DNA from: Gracilaria gracilis
Lineage: Eukaryota; Rhodophyta; Florideophyceae; Gracilariales; Gracilariaceae
DNA: 64,000 nucleotides
Direction: 5' to 3'
NCBI GenBank assembly: GCA_030374805.1
Contig: JARGSG010000056.1
Location: forward strand, 248,001-312,000
A model generated the notes under the pieces. The model had not been told where the DNA came from. It ran no database searches and saw only the letters and a program-made list of their open reading frames with translations. Positions within the stretch are counted from its first letter, which is position 1, and each line of letters begins with the position of its first letter. Shown one piece after another: positions 41,712-51,853 of this stretch. The translations under genes were made by a program, and so were the position numbers.

Positions 41712-42329
41712 TTATGTATCACCTTGTGTGGGTTTGTTCAAGTTAGATTGATCAGTTCTCTGAAAAGGACCGGCGAAAACCTTTTTCTTTTGTTGTGCAA
41801 GAGCTGCTTCCTCTATCGCTCTTGCAATGAAATCTACGCCAGAGGAGCTGTTCGTTCTGTTGTCAATATGGATTGACTTGCGCGACACGGGACGTTGTAT
41901 TTCACGTTCATGATCGAGATGTGGTTTCGCACACGCTTCTGAGGGGCGAGCTGAATCACGTTGTTCTCTTCTGCCTGTTTGATCGCTTTGATCTGTTTCA
42001 TGAAGAGATTTTACGCCCTTTTGAATCCACATTCGAGGGCTGAGAGGAACATCGGCCATATCTTTTCTCACAGCAGCCGTAACTGAATCAAACTTGGACA
42101 AGGAATCTCGCAAACCGCGGCCAACCATACCTAGTTCTGAATTGGGGTCCCTTGCGCTCTGAACGTTTTCGGTAATGATTTCCTCAGCGGCGTTTTTGGC
42201 GAGGCGGAGGGAGCGAACGGTTGCGCCGACGCCACGCCCTATGGCGCGAGCCATGACCGGAATGTCGTGCGGTCTGAGGATAAGCGCACCAGTGCCAAGC
42301 AGTAGAAGTAAGGAAGCGGCACCATCCAT
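41712..42329 (-). CDS. Small membrane protein with TatA/TatB-like layout
   Basis: 205 residues. A short hydrophobic segment right at the N-terminus (about 4-19) is followed by LRPHDIPVMARAIGRGVG, an amphipathic stretch very like the G-P-x-x-L-P-x-x-A-R-x-x-G of TatA/TatB, then a charged helical and disordered tail with a KxHxDHExE cluster. In Tat systems these subunits work with TatC to move folded proteins. The start is firm for an unspliced gene: an in-frame TAG lies eight codons upstream, so there is no transit peptide. This is odd for a nuclear TatA/B, which should carry one; the protein may go to mitochondria by internal signals, may have a missed upstream exon, or may only resemble Tat subunits. 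Its stop is 103 bp from that of the BRWD/PHIP-like gene. Confidence 0.5.
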   Translation of the reverse strand: MDGAASLLLLLGTGALILRPHDIPVMARAIGRGVGATVRSLRLAKNAAEEIITENVQSARDPNSELGMVGRGLRDSLSKFDSVTAAVRKDMADVPLSPRMWIQKGVKSLHETDQSDQTGRREQRDSARPSEACAKPHLDHEREIQRPVSRKSIHIDNRTNSSSGVDFIARAIEEAALAQQKKKVFAGPFQRTDQSNLNKPTQGDT

Positions 42330-43365
42330 GATGAGTGCGTTCGCGTCTTCCTAGTACAGTAGTTGCTTGACGAGGTAGGGAGCCGCAGGTGCTTCGCTGC
42401 CACTAGCACAGGGTTTACGATGAGCTAACCTGATCCATTGCTGATGACGTGGAGAGCGGAGCCTTGTGAAAGTTGCGTGAATGTGGTGCCAACGTTGTGG
42501 GGAGACATTCACAACTGACGAGCCGTTTGAAATTCTTTTTTTTTTCCCGCGTGCCTCTAGATATAACTTCAAAACTTTGGATAGTCGGTAAGGTTACGAG
42601 TCGTACGACCAGCCGCATACCATTCGTTGTAGCGTACACCTACGAAGAAGATGCGTCGGGCCGCGGGTGGCTCTATAACCTACACCGTGACGGCGCGTCG
42701 AGAGCATGTCATCGGATCAGCTGGTTCAGATGGTACCAGATTCTGCTACTGTAGATACAGTAGCAGCCACCAGAGTCTGGTGCCCGATTTCACTCCGTTC
42801 ATGAGAGCAGAGGGCCCCGATCGGGCGACACGGACCGAGCGCTTGTTCGCCAGCGCGGCACACACCGACGTTTCAAACGGAATCATCTGCGACAGCAACC
42901 CTACGAGACTCGCCGCCGGGGCGCAGCCACGGGCGCCAATTTTCGAGCCTCGGTGTGGACCGGTCCATGTCAACTGTAAGCACGCGGTGGTCGAGTACTA
43001 CAGTGCCCGTTTCAAAAAACGCCAACACGCCTTTCAGGCAAGAAGCTGTGTCCAAAAGCGCCACGCCTCCAAAAAGCGCTCGCGCGGCACGCAGCGAGGC
43101 GCCGTGCCACCAGCCGTTCTGGACGGGTGCCAGCCATGAGAGTGCGCATGCATCATCATCCACGTCCGACCGCTCTTGTCGTCCCACACGCGCACTGCCC
43201 CGTCCTGCTTATCACTCTGCGCCCGACGTGCCACTACTGAGAAGCGCTGCCTTCCCCCGCTCATCCGCTTTCGCCTCACCCTTTGTCTTGCGTCTCACGC
43301 GCTGCTGTTGCGTCCTTTTCCCCCGTCGTTGTGTCAAGCGCGTGCGTTTCGGAACCCGTATTGAA

Positions 43366-43396
<31 letters not shown>

Positions 43397-43401
43397 CCCA
43401 G
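42330..43401. other. Divergent intergenic region with 28-C homopolymer
   Basis: Lies between the starts of the TatA/B-like gene (-) and the NT-C2 gene (+). Near 42743-42763 the sequence GCTACTGTAGATACAGTAGC forms an almost perfect hairpin. The frame of the NT-C2 gene is open back to an ATG at 42967, but that extension is low-complexity and includes a Pro run from the C-tract, so I leave it out. No separate gene is seen. Confidence 0.5.
43366..43393. repeat. Uninterrupted run of 28 C
   Basis: Homopolymer nine bases upstream of the proposed start codon of the NT-C2 gene. If the true start is at 42967 it would encode poly-proline; otherwise it lies in the 5' leader. Confidence 0.95.
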
Positions 43402-44571
43402 ATGAAGCGCTCTTCTTCCAAGCTCATCTCCAAGGCTGGCTCAGTGCGAAACATCAACAAGCAAGGCTTCAAATTCAAATTTGAGGTCCACGTCGAATCC
43501 GTCGACAAACTCACCACCACGGGCGATGTTTGCGTCACTTGGGAGCGAGGGGCAAAGCTGCTCGCCACAAGACCCACCAAGATAGACAAGCAGACCCGAA
43601 CCGCTCATTTTGTCGGCGAGACGCTCTCTCAAGAGCTCACTCTTTTCAAGAAAAAGCGCGACAATGCCCAGTTTGAGCCCAAGATATACAAGCTCAACGT
43701 GCGACAGGCAAACGAACGCGGAAAGATCCTTGCAAGGATTGACTTGAATTTCTCCGAGTATGTGGAGATTCCTTCGTTTTCAAAGCGCATCGGCGCTTCC
43801 ATGTCTAGCGGAGGGCGCCTTATTATACGCGTATCTTCCACTTTTCTTGGAGAGGCAAAGGGACGAAAGTCAAAGGGCTCTGCTTCCATTGGATCCTCCC
43901 AGTATGATTATGATTCCGATGCGCAGTCAACCTCTGGTATGGACGAGCATAGCGAGGTTGACACAGATTTGGCCGATCTAGATGACTTGGACGTCGATGG
44001 TCCCATTTCGGTGCCGCTCCCTCCCACCTCCACCGCCCCGCCGCCCCCGAAGACGCAAAGTAGACCGCGCCATCCCGCCACATCATCTCCCGCCATATCC
44101 GATGTTGCTCCGGTACAGGCGCGACCTGTGCGCAAACAATCCGCCTCCCCAAAGCTTCCTAGGCGTGATCCTTCTCCGTTTAACTCCTCCTCCAGGTACA
44201 ACTCTCGGCAAAAGTCTGATATTGACATAGGTTCTACAAATGGTCACGGTCCCTCGCGTGCTGAATTTGAACAGTTACGGCGAGAAAACCGCGCGTTGCA
44301 AAGAAAGAACGAAGACTTAATTTCTCAAGTGCAAGACCTAGAGTCTCGCCTTGAATATGGTAATCAGAGCGGCAACGCCGAATCCGTTGACCGGCTTAAA
44401 AGTGAGAACCAGTATCTGCAGAAGGAGCTGGAAGATGTGAAAGCAATGCTTCGAAGGGAGCCTGTTTATGCCGATGTCGTTCGTGATCTACGGGAAGCGA
44501 AAATGGCCCTAGCTATTGTCACGCTGGAAAAAGACGAACTGCATCAAGAACTGAGACTAGCGCGAAGGTAA
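43402..44571 (+). CDS. NT-C2 domain coiled-coil protein (EEIG/EHBP1-type)
   Basis: 389 residues from ATG 43402. The N-terminal C2 domain of the NT-C2 type (about 15-150) is recognisable: FKFKFEVHVESVDKL, a basic strand VTWERGAKLLATRP, YKLNVRQANERGKILARIDLNFSEYV, and the closing GGRLIIRVSSTFL. A disordered Ser/Pro/Asp-rich linker (about 155-280) leads to a long coiled coil with Leu heptads (about 285-389). Such proteins link membranes and vesicle traffic to other factors; plant relatives occur in plastid and nuclear movement. Downstream of AAG at 44566 the sequence reads GTAATT, a possible donor, so a further 3' exon cannot be excluded; the coiled coil stops abruptly. An in-frame ATG at 42967 is the alternative start. 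Confidence 0.72.
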   Translation: MKRSSSKLISKAGSVRNINKQGFKFKFEVHVESVDKLTTTGDVCVTWERGAKLLATRPTKIDKQTRTAHFVGETLSQELTLFKKKRDNAQFEPKIYKLNVRQANERGKILARIDLNFSEYVEIPSFSKRIGASMSSGGRLIIRVSSTFLGEAKGRKSKGSASIGSSQYDYDSDAQSTSGMDEHSEVDTDLADLDDLDVDGPISVPLPPTSTAPPPPKTQSRPRHPATSSPAISDVAPVQARPVRKQSASPKLPRRDPSPFNSSSRYNSRQKSDIDIGSTNGHGPSRAEFEQLRRENRALQRKNEDLISQVQDLESRLEYGNQSGNAESVDRLKSENQYLQKELEDVKAMLRREPVYADVVRDLREAKMALAIVTLEKDELHQELRLARR

Positions 44572-45467
44572 TTCTCATCATGGTGCCGCTGTTCATGCTT
44601 TGCAGAAGTTGTCGCTCCTTCTCAGGAGTCGAAACTAACATTGATGGATTTGACTACGCGTTTTCGTTCACGAACGCCTTGTGTTCGTTAGGCATTTATG
44701 GTGCAGAAGCTCAGTGTAGCGTAGTCGAATAGAATGGAGTTCGCATTTCCGAGAAGTTGCCCGACATCGAAGTATAGATTGATAAAAGGATAACTGTACA
44801 TACCAGCGTTTACTGCAGAACTAAACAGTAGAAGACGGTCGTTAATTCTTGTTGAAGTGGAGGCTGGTCGTTGAGCTAAATACTGAGTATAGAGTAACGG
44901 GTTGAGAATTAGGATGCTTCGCGGATTGCCTGGGATAGTGCAGCCCCCCCATGATGGGCAACATCTCAAGTGACCCATATCAAGGGCGATTCTTGCCGCT
45001 TTGTAAAGCCACGTCTCCTGATATCCAGGTCAGAGTTTTGAACATAACCCCATGCTCCGAGTTCTTCCCTCTCCAGCAGCACACATTTTCCTCACACTGG
45101 CACGCATTTTATGACAGGCCCTTCAAACGAGCTTTTCTCAAGCTTTGGTTGCTTTGCTTCAGAGCAACAGGGACTTGAATCGATTCATTCGAGTTCTCGT
45201 GCAGGTATTGTTGGGCATCTTCAACCGAACTGCTGCAGGCAAACCTCATTCAAATCTTGAGTTTCTCTTACTTTCTTAAGTGCATATGGAATGCCTCATG
45301 CTCTAGTAACCGAAGGTTAATGTCTGCATTAAAGAAGGCTCGTGCTCAGAAAAGGATGTCGTTATGAGGATACGGACAAAAGCATGAGTTCCTCCGCACA
45401 GCCGTCTATAATTCTTATGAGGCTGTACATATATTTATCAGTTAAGAATCACTTCGACCTTCATCGG
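44572..45467. other. Convergent intergenic region, NT-C2 (+) / TPM-RING (-)
   Basis: No gene recognised. It should hold both 3' untranslated regions; ATTTATCAG and TTATGAGG near 45400-45440 could be part of the minus-strand 3' end. If the NT-C2 gene is spliced, a frame open through 44606-44730 could belong to it. Confidence 0.45.
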
Positions 45468-46820
45468 TTACCAACTACCGCCACCCCCTCCACCACCAGC
45501 GCTAGAACCGCCGCCGAAAGAAAATGAACTTCCTTGGGCACCAGATGATCGGGCTGCAGCAGCCACAACTGCAGGGTCCACTGCCACGAACGCGCTACTT
45601 GAGGCAAGAGAATAATCATTGCGATACCTATCACGTTCCCATGCGTCCAGCATACTCCATGTGATGAAATCAGAGTGATAGTATCGAGCTCTCTGGAGAC
45701 GAAATCTGTATTCCGGATCATATACATCCCAGCCGCTTGGGGAACCTTGGTTCGTTCTGTTCTCTACTTCTGCTTCTCCAGTAATAGGCTGCCTGCATAT
45801 GGGGCAGAGCGAGTTCGTTTGCCGTTCCCCGGAAACCCACTCCAAGATGCACTTCTCATGGAACTTATGACCACAAGGCAATGTTCTTTGAACCTCTTCG
45901 TCGCTTGGCGACTGAATGGACTCGGAATTACCAGCAGTTGTTGTTCTAACCGTTGTCGTTTGCGAATTCGTTGCGTTGCTTTCATCGATGACTTTAGATG
46001 TATCGGCGACAGTTGACTCTTCTTTCTTCGAAGCATCTGCAAAGTCTTCTAGACATATCGGACAACCAGTGACCACATAATTGTTGTTGCTTGCAGCCGT
46101 TCGTTGCTCATCAAGTTTGTGCAACACTTGCTTACAACGAGCGTATCGACGACGCTTTCTACGGTCGAAGCAGGCTCCAAGCCCGCAGCATGACAGAAAG
46201 AAACCAAAGACAACAAGAGCGCCAATACCGCTGTTTTCCGCAGGAGGCTTACCACCACTGACAATGTTGCCGATAGTGGTAACACCCTTTTCCAGGGCAG
46301 TGCCATATTCCTTTTCACGAAGACTTTGCTTCATGACACTGATGATAGAAGGAACCATGCTATCCTTCAATACGTTCTTTAATCCTGCGCCCGTTGACAT
46401 TCCGACGGCGTGGTCGTGAATGGCCAGTACAAGTACAACACCATTTTGACAGACCGCGTCGCCAACACCCCAGCGGTCATGCAAATCCTTTGCCAGTTGG
46501 AACGCCTTATCTTCCTTGGACCCCAATCCGAAATTAAGGTTTGAAACGATAGCAACTGCGACTTCGGCACCTACAGGACCAGAACTGCACTCGAGATTCT
46601 TCGAAAACCCATGGGACCCCTCATGGATGAAGTTGATAATGCCATCGACGGTGTCTGCCGAGGAAGGAGACAAATATCCATCAGGGTCGCAGACTGCTGA
46701 CGGGTTAGAGCGACCGCAAGTACCTGGATCTTTCTGAGGGCTTGGAAGCTTGTTCGGGTTGTATGCAACTACAGCTGCAGAGAACCACAGCGCGGCTGCG
46801 AAAAGGAAACTGAAACGCAT
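45468..46820 (-). CDS. TPM domain membrane protein with RING-H2 finger
   Basis: 450 residues. A signal peptide (MRFSFLFAAALWFSAAVVAY) is followed by a TPM (YgcG/TLP18.3-type) lumenal domain at about 40-190, with the VAVAIVSNLN strand, DKAFQLAKDLHDRWGVGD and NGVVLVLAIHDHAVGMSTG. A transmembrane segment lies at about 203-222 and a basic stretch after it. The RING-H2 (about 252-347) has CPIC, then a 45-residue Ser/Thr-rich insertion, then CGHKFHEKC and CPIC. The tail ends in FSFGGGSS then a Gly run and SW, the Gly-rich terminus typical of TPM proteins. TPM domains alone occur in photosystem II repair and bacterial membrane proteins; with a cytosolic RING it would be a membrane-anchored ubiquitin ligase (inference). 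ATG 46820 fits the signal peptide. Head-to-head with the bZIP gene. Confidence 0.82.
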   Translation of the reverse strand: MRFSFLFAAALWFSAAVVAYNPNKLPSPQKDPGTCGRSNPSAVCDPDGYLSPSSADTVDGIINFIHEGSHGFSKNLECSSGPVGAEVAVAIVSNLNFGLGSKEDKAFQLAKDLHDRWGVGDAVCQNGVVLVLAIHDHAVGMSTGAGLKNVLKDSMVPSIISVMKQSLREKEYGTALEKGVTTIGNIVSGGKPPAENSGIGALVVFGFFLSCCGLGACFDRRKRRRYARCKQVLHKLDEQRTAASNNNYVVTGCPICLEDFADASKKEESTVADTSKVIDESNATNSQTTTVRTTTAGNSESIQSPSDEEVQRTLPCGHKFHEKCILEWVSGERQTNSLCPICRQPITGEAEVENRTNQGSPSGWDVYDPEYRFRLQRARYYHSDFITWSMLDAWERDRYRNDYSLASSSAFVAVDPAVVAAAARSSGAQGSSFSFGGGSSAGGGGGGGSW

Positions 46821-47138
46821 TCTAGATAAAACTTGGAGAGAAACGGATGAAACAAAACCAAGGTCATGGAGAACTGTGAGAGACACGCATTTCCTAAACG
46901 TTGTTCCTAACAGAAGCCCGACGCAGCGTCATGCAGATAGATATGTCCGCCCAGGTTGACCCCTCGGGCACGGGACGTTGTTGCAGGGTGCAACGGAAGC
47001 CAGCAATGCGGGGCGCACACCGCAAATTGGTTTAAATTAGGCGGATCGAGCTGGCTCCGGACACCTGCGGCTGCGCGGGGCGCGAAGAGGCCGCCCGCCC
47101 AGCGTGCGCAGCCTTCGTTGCCGAGCGCCGCCGCCGCC
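46821..47138. promoter_or_regulatory. Short bidirectional promoter region, TPM-RING (-) / bZIP (+)
   Basis: 318 bp between two divergent start codons. Nothing like a TATA box is clear except the weak TTTAAATTA at about 47031. The frame of the bZIP gene is open through the second half but lacks an ATG. Confidence 0.55.
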
Positions 47139-48041
47139 ATGGCCGAGACCCCAGGCGCGCAAGTAGCGCCCGTCGCGCACCCGCCCGTGACTCTCCCGCC
47201 CAATATTCCACGCGTCGCGGACGATGCGCAAGATGATCCCACGCCGCTCAAAATCCAACCCGCCGAAGCGCCAGACAACATGCTCGAAGAGTTGCCTGAT
47301 TTGTCCGCCGCACAGTCTTCCACGATTCCGCTCGAGACCCCGACAGCTCAGTCGACCCCCGACATTGGGCAGATGCAAACTTTGGAATCGCAACCACTTT
47401 GCATGCCATCAAAGCAGCCTTTCTGTCGCAAAGCATCGAAGAAAAAGACGCAAGCGAAGGTCATACCGAAACTTGACGTCATACAGCCACTCGCCCCAGC
47501 GCTCGCCGCCGTCTCCCACCCGCTCGCCAACATCCCTCTCGCGCCTGCCATAGGTGCCGCTTATCCATTTCCTGCGTTAGCCAATCCAAACCTGCTTCCT
47601 CACCCGTTCGTCTCCCTGCCACTACAAGCGCCGCGACGAGCCGTGCGCATTGCCCCTATGGGCGTGCTTCCTCTACCGCCCCCCGGTGCTGCCGCGCTCG
47701 TCGCAGATTTCCATGCTGCTGCCGCCGTAGTGCCGGACGAACCACGCCGCATACAAGAGCTCTCCAAGGCGAAAAGACGCGGCTCCACCATGAACACTGT
47801 GACTTCCGAACAAGCACTTACGGCGGAAGAAAGGACTCGCCAGAAACGGATGCTACGAAATCGTGAAAGCGCCGCACGCTCCCGAGACAAACGGCGCAAC
47901 CGCAATATTCAACTACAAACTTCCATCCAACGATATCGTGAAAAGAAGAAGGAAATGGATGAGGTCATTCAAGAACTTAAGCTCTTGTGTGATACTATGC
48001 GTCATACTCTAGAGAAGCACAACATATCCGTGCCTCCTTAA
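47139..48041 (+). CDS. bZIP transcription factor
   Basis: 300 residues. The ATG at 47139 stands in an ideal context (GCCGCCGCCATGG). The N-terminal 225 residues are Pro/Ala-rich and disordered, with an acidic patch DDAQDD and MLEELPDL near 30-55 that could be an activation segment. The bZIP domain is at about 228-285: the basic region RQKRMLRNRESAARSRDKRR contains the N-x7-R signature (NRESAARSR), followed by a zipper with Leu/Ile/Met/Val positions (LQTSIQRYREKKKEMDEVI). It should dimerise and bind ACGT-core DNA in the nucleus; target genes cannot be told from here. Single exon. Confidence 0.9.
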   Translation: MAETPGAQVAPVAHPPVTLPPNIPRVADDAQDDPTPLKIQPAEAPDNMLEELPDLSAAQSSTIPLETPTAQSTPDIGQMQTLESQPLCMPSKQPFCRKASKKKTQAKVIPKLDVIQPLAPALAAVSHPLANIPLAPAIGAAYPFPALANPNLLPHPFVSLPLQAPRRAVRIAPMGVLPLPPPGAAALVADFHAAAAVVPDEPRRIQELSKAKRRGSTMNTVTSEQALTAEERTRQKRMLRNRESAARSRDKRRNRNIQLQTSIQRYREKKKEMDEVIQELKLLCDTMRHTLEKHNISVPP

Positions 48042-49415
48042 GTATGATGATGCGCAATCGATCCCTTGCGCCACTTCTGCCCTTCTTTTTTGTCGATTAA
48101 CCCCCCAAGCGAAATTGATCAGCAGGTGTTCTCCGAACTGCGGTGAGCTCTCTCAACGTTTGAGCTACCAGGTCCAGCCATATTGGTGTGTCAAATGACC
48201 TATCCGTCTACCATTATGGCGTGACAAATGACTGTCGGATTTGATGACTTTGCCTGTTGATGTGTGGAATACTTTTGAAAAGAACATGTCGATTGCATTT
48301 TACAAGCGGCTGTTTCGAGTCCGAACCAAAGCTTTTGTGCACCTCTATGGACACTATGTCACGTAGAGGAAAGCGTATTGGAAGGGAAATGACTTAGCAA
48401 TCCTAATGAAGTCGTTCATCCCAACTTGAACGAAGTGCGCATCGTTATCACTTCGATAATAGACGCCCCTGCTTGTGCTGCCAAGTGTTTGGAAGTTGTA
48501 TAGATTTGCGTCGCGCTGAGTGCGAAGGAGCGATGCCGCTCGCACTGACTTTCGGTATGCTTTTCGTACGGAAAGGAGCTCGTGATTTATATCCGCAATG
48601 CATGTATATATTCCAAACAATCGCGTTGTAGATCTCCAAAAAAATATCAACGGTATCTACGTGTCTTGCGCTCTATATAACATTCGTAAGCCATGACTTG
48701 ATGAAGAAAGTGTGAGCTAATAGGCTCTCTTAATCTGTTTTGAAGCGCTCTCATGCTTTAGAAACTCTCAAACAGTTCGATTTACTAGATTTCGAAGCAT
48801 ATGATTCATAAATGACTTCCATGGCTTTCAAAAATGTTTCCCTTCGGTAGTAACCCCATCTATTGCACCGTTTGTGAGTCACATTGAGTTGTCTTACTAC
48901 CTTTGACAACTCTTTGGCAAGTATCTGCAGCAAATCTACCTTCGACGGTACAGTAGATACGTGTAGTAGCGTAGTTTGGATGCCATGCTTCGTTGTATCG
49001 CATTGTTCCCATGGTGCTCCTTTCATAGGCTGCTGAATTTAACTCGTAGAACGCCCCTTGTGACGTAAGCATTTCAACACCGTAGCACCGAAAACTCTAA
49101 TTGCAAATGTAGCTTATGGACCCCGCGACGTTTTCTAATGTTATGCGCACGGTTCAAACTTTTGCTGCAAAGCGGTGGGACCATACTGGTCAAACACACA
49201 AGGGGTGAAAGCATATTTTGTACAAACGATGTGCTGCGGTCATGTGATGTATCGTGGAACAGATTGAATATGAGACAAGTACTATTGACTATGCAAACAA
49301 GGAAAACGATGAGTGTAGTGGGTAAAGCTGCACAGCGAAAACAGAGACACTCAGAGTTGACGATAATTGGAAGCAGAAGGTGAAAAGAAGAACACGTTTG
49401 GCGCAACAGCGCCGT
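48042..49415. other. Convergent intergenic region, bZIP (+) / RING-H2 (-)
   Basis: About 1.4 kb, AT-rich compared with the flanking genes, no protein recognised. The short frames at 48354-49072 and 49074-49406 have no motifs. Confidence 0.5.
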
Positions 49416-49931
49416 TCAAGAGATAGATACAGGGTGACGACAAATAGGACATAGCGGGCCAACAGTTGTATGCAGGTAATCTCTAATACACTCGGCATGG
49501 AACTCATGAAAGCAGGGCATTCTCATCAACGTATCGCCAACATCATACGGTTCGCGACAAACAACACAGAACGGTTTCTGATCTTCAGCGCCGTCATGAT
49601 GCTCGTCGCAGGCCTCTCTCGAAGCGCCGTGCAGAGCGTGGTGAGGTGAATAACGCCTGACCGGAAGCACGCCAACTTCGGCATTGGTAAGAGCTCGAGG
49701 AGCGGCATGACGCGATGGTGCCCTATCGCGACCGCGAGGAGCGTCCAACACACTCTCTCGAAGCCATCTGCCAACGCCTTGTACTATGCTCTCGCGGTTG
49801 TTCTCCTGCGCGTGGGCGTGCTCTACGGCGGCGAGCGTGGCAACGATGCCCACAGCGGCAGACACAATGGAGGTGCTAGCTACAAAGTTAGACCGGTTTT
49901 GGTTGCCGTGATTGCCGTGATTGCGCGACAT
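49416..49931 (-). CDS. Small RING-H2 protein
   Basis: 171 residues. The N-terminus is rich in Asn/His/Gly, followed by a weakly hydrophobic segment (about 17-36, STSIVSAAVGIVATLAAVEHA) that could be a membrane anchor. A basic disordered linker leads to the C-terminal RING-H2 (about 122-166): CVVC, MPCFHEFHAECI and CPIC, with His at positions four and five of the zinc ligands. This is the layout of small RING-H2 E3 ubiquitin ligases of the ATL/RNF11 kind, but the substrate is unknown. ATG 49931 is the first Met in frame; the frame is open upstream only from non-ATG codons. Confidence 0.8.
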   Translation of the reverse strand: MSRNHGNHGNQNRSNFVASTSIVSAAVGIVATLAAVEHAHAQENNRESIVQGVGRWLRESVLDAPRGRDRAPSRHAAPRALTNAEVGVLPVRRYSPHHALHGASREACDEHHDGAEDQKPFCVVCREPYDVGDTLMRMPCFHEFHAECIRDYLHTTVGPLCPICRHPVSIS

Positions 49932-51337
49932 AGTGAAACGGGAAAACGACGACAGAAAGGTGTCCAACGGCGCCGAACGATAAGCGAGAGTAAAGAAGAA
50001 GCGTGTTATGCGATGGCACACAGATGGGATTGTTTAACGCGAAGCAGGAGGATGTGCGACGACGGCTCAGCGTTCTTAAAGTCGGGGGATGACCATTGCT
50101 GCGCAGTGTGTGCGCGGCGCTCAAAACGGGTGAGGTGGCGGCGCGCAGGTGCAGTGCACACATGCGAAAGCAGCGCCAGCGCGGACGGTGTGTGGAGCGG
50201 CTGGAGCGGCGCTTTGCAGCAGACACAGCAGTGACGTGACAGTGCTGCACGTTCCGAAAGGGCCGAGGCTGTTGAGCATATCATACAGTTCCCAGTCGCC
50301 CCTGTGGCGCGCACAGGCGACTGCGATGATTCCGTTGAGCTTGGACCCGGTCCCGGTCCAGAACGCAATCGCGTAGGCTTTTGCTTACAACTACACGTAC
50401 GTGTACGTGTAGTGCCCATGCTTACGCAAATGCTTACGCAACAAGTATCGCGATGTGATTGGACCGTTTTTTTTGAAAATGCAAATTTTGCCTCTCGGCA
50501 ACGTCGCTAGAGAAGCGAGGTTTTACGAAAGCGCCACTTCACACTTTACTTTGTCCGCCGCTTTCACGAATATCCATGATCCTTGCACCACAATTCTGCA
50601 CTGCGTGTCAGATTGGGCAACGTGTATCTTTTTCTCTTACGTGACCGCTGTTGTCCCCCGCTTGCTTGTTGGGCCAAAGCAATCATCAAAGCGTAATCGA
50701 AAAGGTTCTTCGGCGTGAAACGTACAGAGATATTGGTGCCGTCAGTGTCCATCACGAATGTGTGGGAGAACCTAAAGTCTTCATCATGAGGATATCTTCA
50801 ACAAGCACTGTGCTCTTCTGCACTGTTTCTGTCCATACCGCGTACGCAGATGGTCTTGACATTTTAAAGAACAAAACAACAGACGAGACAAACACCAACA
50901 GCGATTCAGGTGCGACTCTGCAGTGACAAATGAACGACCCACCCGGATTACTGGTATTTTCAAAGGACCTAGAAGGCGGATTTATAGGAGAGCGGAGCAA
51001 GCAAACCAGATCACAAACGCAGTTTTTGGCATAAATCGCTTCAAACTCAGACGAGTCTACCAACTTTCCAGATTTGGATGACCCAGCTGTGTAACAATCG
51101 CTTAACATCGAAAAGACTGACAATCAAACCGGCTTCAAGTTTTTTGCTAACCAACGAGTCTTCAATGATGCCCTGGATTACTTCTCTTCCAAATTCTAAA
51201 CAACCACTGGCCAGGTGCTTGTTATGGTGTACATACAATTCACGCATTGAAGCATGGTCGAAACGTAGTTGCTCTTGACATGCACCCTTCACACATACAT
51301 TCACTTCGTGAAGAGTTTCAAAATTGCAAGTCCCTGG
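49932..51337. other. Intergenic, no gene recognised
   Basis: GC-rich near the RING-H2 start (to about 50370) and AT-richer afterwards. Contains the near-palindrome CTACACGTACGTGTACGTGT at about 50391-50410. Short frames on both strands between 50450 and 51330 show no domain. Confidence 0.45.
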
Positions 51338-51853
51338 AACGCTAATGGATGCGGTGGTGGCAACATTACCGTGTGGAGACATGTAAGAAGAACAAAGTTT
51401 TTTGGGCGTGCTGATGCTTTAGGTGTTGCACTTTCTCCCTGTACACGCCCCACAGCAGCTGTTCAAGGATATCTACAAATTGTTCGAACCAGGTGAAACT
51501 CTAGTTGCAACAACTGGTTCTTCACTCTTTCTAGATGAGGGGATGGAAAAGAGTTGAAGTAAAATGGTGACATTTCTTATGAACGATCGCTAACGCTCTT
51601 CAACAAGGCTCCCCGTGATATTGTTGAACTTGTCCCGGGATAAGGCGAAGTGTAGTCGCAAATCAAGGCTTTGAGAGTGTTTCCAGATACGATGTGTTTC
51701 ATGACTCGTGAAGAGTTGCGGATGTTTGCTGAGAGTGCTGGGTTTGTGATTGAGAGCTCTGAGTATCGCTCTTTGGAAAAGTATGTCATCGGCAAGCGAG
51801 TTGGCAAGGAAAATATTAGGCTTGTTACAAAGAAGCCCGTAAGGGCGAAATAA
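51338..51853 (+). pseudogene. METTL-type (tRNA m3C-like) SAM methyltransferase fragment
   Basis: Pieces of a class I methyltransferase appear in order but in different frames. A glycine-rich motif I-like GCGGGN is near 51346. From 51429 the frame reads HFLPVHAPQQLFKDIYKLFEPGETL, which matches the segment after motif IV in METTL2/6/8 proteins (V-L-S-A-V-P...L-x-x-I-Y-K-L-L-K-P-G-G). From about 51692 a second frame reads CFMTREELRMFAESAGFVIE, the F-F-T-x-E-E-L-x-x-L-F-x-x-A-G-F of the same family, down to the stop at 51853. The middle of the Rossmann fold is missing and stops separate the pieces. The family in life makes 3-methylcytidine in tRNA anticodon loops. A degraded, partly deleted copy. 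Confidence 0.6.

Noticed and set aside
48230..48340. tRNA-like TTCGAGTCC word near 48308
   Set aside because: No matching acceptor or anticodon stems around it.
22885..48960. Recurring 8-mer GTAGATAC in three intergenic regions (22885, 42752, 48653/48953)
   Set aside because: About two occurrences are expected by chance in 64 kb counting both strands; five is not convincing.
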